64,000 bases of DNA. Source: Gonatopus flavifemur. Its lineage: Eukaryota > Arthropoda > Insecta > Hymenoptera > Dryinidae. Below the pieces are notes generated by a model. It searched no databases, had not been told where the DNA came from, and saw nothing but the letters and a program-made list of their open reading frames with translations. The DNA lies in assembly GCA_018340375.1 (NCBI GenBank), contig JAFFJZ010000003.1, forward strand, positions 16,182,001-16,246,000, in the 5' to 3' direction. The translations under genes were made by a program, and so were the position numbers. Shown here piece by piece: positions 61,701 to 64,000 of the stretch. The first letter of the stretch is position 1. Every line of letters begins with the position of its first letter.

Positions 61701-64000
61701 CGACTTCTTCGTTAGGGTTATCAGTATTCACATGAACAAGGTGTCATTCAGAATCCACATCATATCCCTGCAATATACAAACCAGAACCCCTTGTTCTGT
61801 AATAGACGTTACAGTCAATTATATTTATTGAAAAAAACGGCATCTCTTGTTTCCGCAGGCATATAGATTCATACTCTCGAGCTGAAAAGCAAGGGAACAT
61901 AAAGCTTTCCAATCGAATACTAACAGAACAAAAAAGAGAGGATCGAATCCACCACGTTCGTTGTACATCCATCAGATTATATACATGTATGTACAAAAAA
62001 ACAAGGGAAAAATGTTGTAATTTGTAATAGTAAACAAACAACTGTGAGAATTAATGGTGATCCGTTATTGTTCGATACACCGAGATACTCTCGACCAATA
62101 TTTGCCCGAGATCTGTAGAATGAAAAAAGGTATGTGTGTGCGTTAACCCGAAACCCCAATACGGACGAACATTAAACCCAACAAATTATCAGTGAGTTCA
62201 ATATTCCTGTTCCAAATATTATGAGCGTTTGAAAGTTCTCATATGGCGGAGCATAATTAATAGGGTTATTGTTTCCAACGATTCCGTGATGGTAATGCTA
62301 ATTATATTCTGACATCTACCATCCCTCCTCCCTCCCGTTTGCCCCTATATCATTCTCCTGTTTTGCTCACATTCCTCCCTTCGCCATGATTATTCCACTC
62401 TCCATTATTACATTCAATATGAATTTGAACGGTAATTGAAAAATTTCGAAATTCTATACCGCGGGGCTGCATTAACATTTCGAATCTCGAATACGAGGTA
62501 AATATTTAAATCCGAAATTGTGAGTAATTCAAGTTCACACAATCCGAAATTTCATTCGTATGCGAAGCTGAATTGTTGAAATATTCTACAATCACGTATT
62601 GTGGTGTGTCATGTTTGAACTACCATTGCTCTGTATTTTTCTAATTTAATATTGTAAAATGAATATTTATGTGTCTGAGGTGAATGAACGAATTACATCA
62701 TGCAGAGTGACGGGTTGTTTTTTTTTATGCCCTCACCTCTGTTGAATGATATTAACTTTGTTTTGGGTTTGATGTAATCTTCCAGCCTTGTTTATCCAAT
62801 ATCCCCTCTGTGAAAATCTGATATTGTAGTTGCAATATATTGAAGATATTTTTGAGATTTCTTTAGAATTTGTCATATGTGAATTATTCTCAATTCGAAT
62901 TTAGAATTTATGAAGAAGATACTTCACTGTAATAGGCAGACACATGTGGCTGATGGAATATATAGTTTTTATGGTGTACCTTACTTACAAACAGTAGTCA
63001 ATAATTTCAAATCAACTCTACAGTTGAATCAATTAGCTACGCTGTTTAGCCAAAGCTGTTTATTTAGGTGCGTCGCACCCATAAAATCCAATCGCTCTCT
63101 TGAAATAAAAGTATAAACGTCTCAGTTGAATATTTTAATTATTGGAACTATATTTAATCAGCAATGAGGCTGAATTTATTTCTGAAATCCAATTCTACCA
63201 TTCAGCTGGGATGATAAGAAATCTTTGTAATAGACCTAAACATTTTTTCCCGGGTAGATCCTCTGATTAAGATTTCAAGCGTCTCCGATAAAAATCTTTC
63301 CACCTTCAGTTTCAGTTGAAATGAAATTTTTTTATTTGATAGATAACTAAAGGATGTATTATGCGATATTCTTTGTCAAGTTTTAGATGTTGTGTTTGTT
63401 AAATTGAAAATTTATGTAATATAAAACCAGTTTGAACGATTTCCAATGATCTAATGGACACAAAAAACGAACTCACTTTCATTACCAAGTGAGTCTCTAG
63501 AAATCAACTAATCTTGGATTTTGACTCTGTTGATTTCGTGGGATCAAACTCTGGGACATCGGCCTTTCGAGATATCGCGCTTTCAGACATCTGGGTTGTT
63601 ACCGTAAGAACATGCCATGCGTGGTACAAGCTCAATACAACATGGTAACGCCAGTGTTGACGTACCTTCCAATTGAGAACGATTCGTGGCGTGGTATTTG
63701 CTTTATGATGGTTCGTAAAAATCTTTTTCAGAACTGACCGAACATGGCCATACGTCGTTTGATCTCAATTCAATTTTGGACCAATTCATCGAGGGAAAGT
63801 TATCAAATTATCGATTCTATCATCACATCCAAAGATACCATTCATATTCATGAAACATTGTAATTTATACAATATCATACTAGAATTATTCTAAGAGAAT
63901 AAGATGAAACGAAGGCAGATTAGTAAAATAATGACACGAACCGTGGCGTGAAGATCACTGAGAATTCTTGTTTTGATCTTGGAATTTCCAACTTAGCAAT
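58800..64000. other. Non-coding stretch, no supported gene
   Basis: Open frames up to about 100 codons (59152-59448 on -, 60387-60698 on +) have no domain, signal peptide or splice support. No clear repeats were found. Unseen exons of a neighbouring gene are possible. Confidence 0.45.

Noticed and set aside
1..64000. CRISPR arrays, rRNA genes, endogenous virus, operon-like gene clusters
   Set aside because: None visible. No regularly spaced short repeats, no rRNA-like sequence, and no viral capsid, envelope or protease motifs. The only polymerase is the RTE-like reverse transcriptase.

Overview
The window reads as nuclear DNA from an insect-like eukaryote. It is AT-rich, without operons or bacterial ribosome-binding sites. 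It carries spliceosomal GT-AG introns, a TATA box plus arthropod-type initiator, many short fold-back DNA transposons (MITEs) and one dead RTE-like non-LTR retrotransposon. CpG does not look strongly depleted, which would suit Hymenoptera, but the order is a guess.

Only one gene can be supported as a working protein-coding gene. It is a four-exon gene on the + strand (coding parts 54298-54351, 55265-55450, 56265-56417, 58311-58682) that encodes a 254-residue predicted secreted glycoprotein of unknown family. All three introns are phase 0 with clean splice sites. A TATA box and initiator lie just upstream, and an AATAAA signal follows the stop.

Layout. 1-1375: two large imperfect inverted repeats. 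1.4-17 kb: non-coding, with one dispersed repeat (5.9 kb) and a diverged duplicated block (14.5-15.15 kb). 17.2-21.4 kb: repeat nest with two inverted copies of a ~210-base repeat, a 666-base TA-flanked element and a long hairpin. 24.2-25.3 kb: two abutting TTAA-flanked elements. 28.2-30.3 kb: a dense cluster of fold-back elements, two of which have perfect 8-base target duplications typical of hAT transposons. 33.1 and 45.1 kb: tRNA-like promoter boxes, possibly SINE remains. 34.5-36.7 kb (- strand): broken RTE-like retrotransposon. 43.1-43.8 kb: diverged tandem repeat block. 51.9-54.1 kb: pogo-like fragment, GA microsatellite, and a hairpin MITE ending about 140 bases before the TATA box of the secreted-protein gene. 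54.3-58.8 kb: that gene, with further repeats in its third intron. 58.8-64 kb: non-coding.

Most open reading frames of 60-165 codons here look like chance frames, since they lack splice context, recognisable domains and regulatory signals. No virus, CRISPR array, rRNA or intact tRNA gene was seen. I could run no searches, so family names rest on visible motifs, terminal repeats and target duplications.
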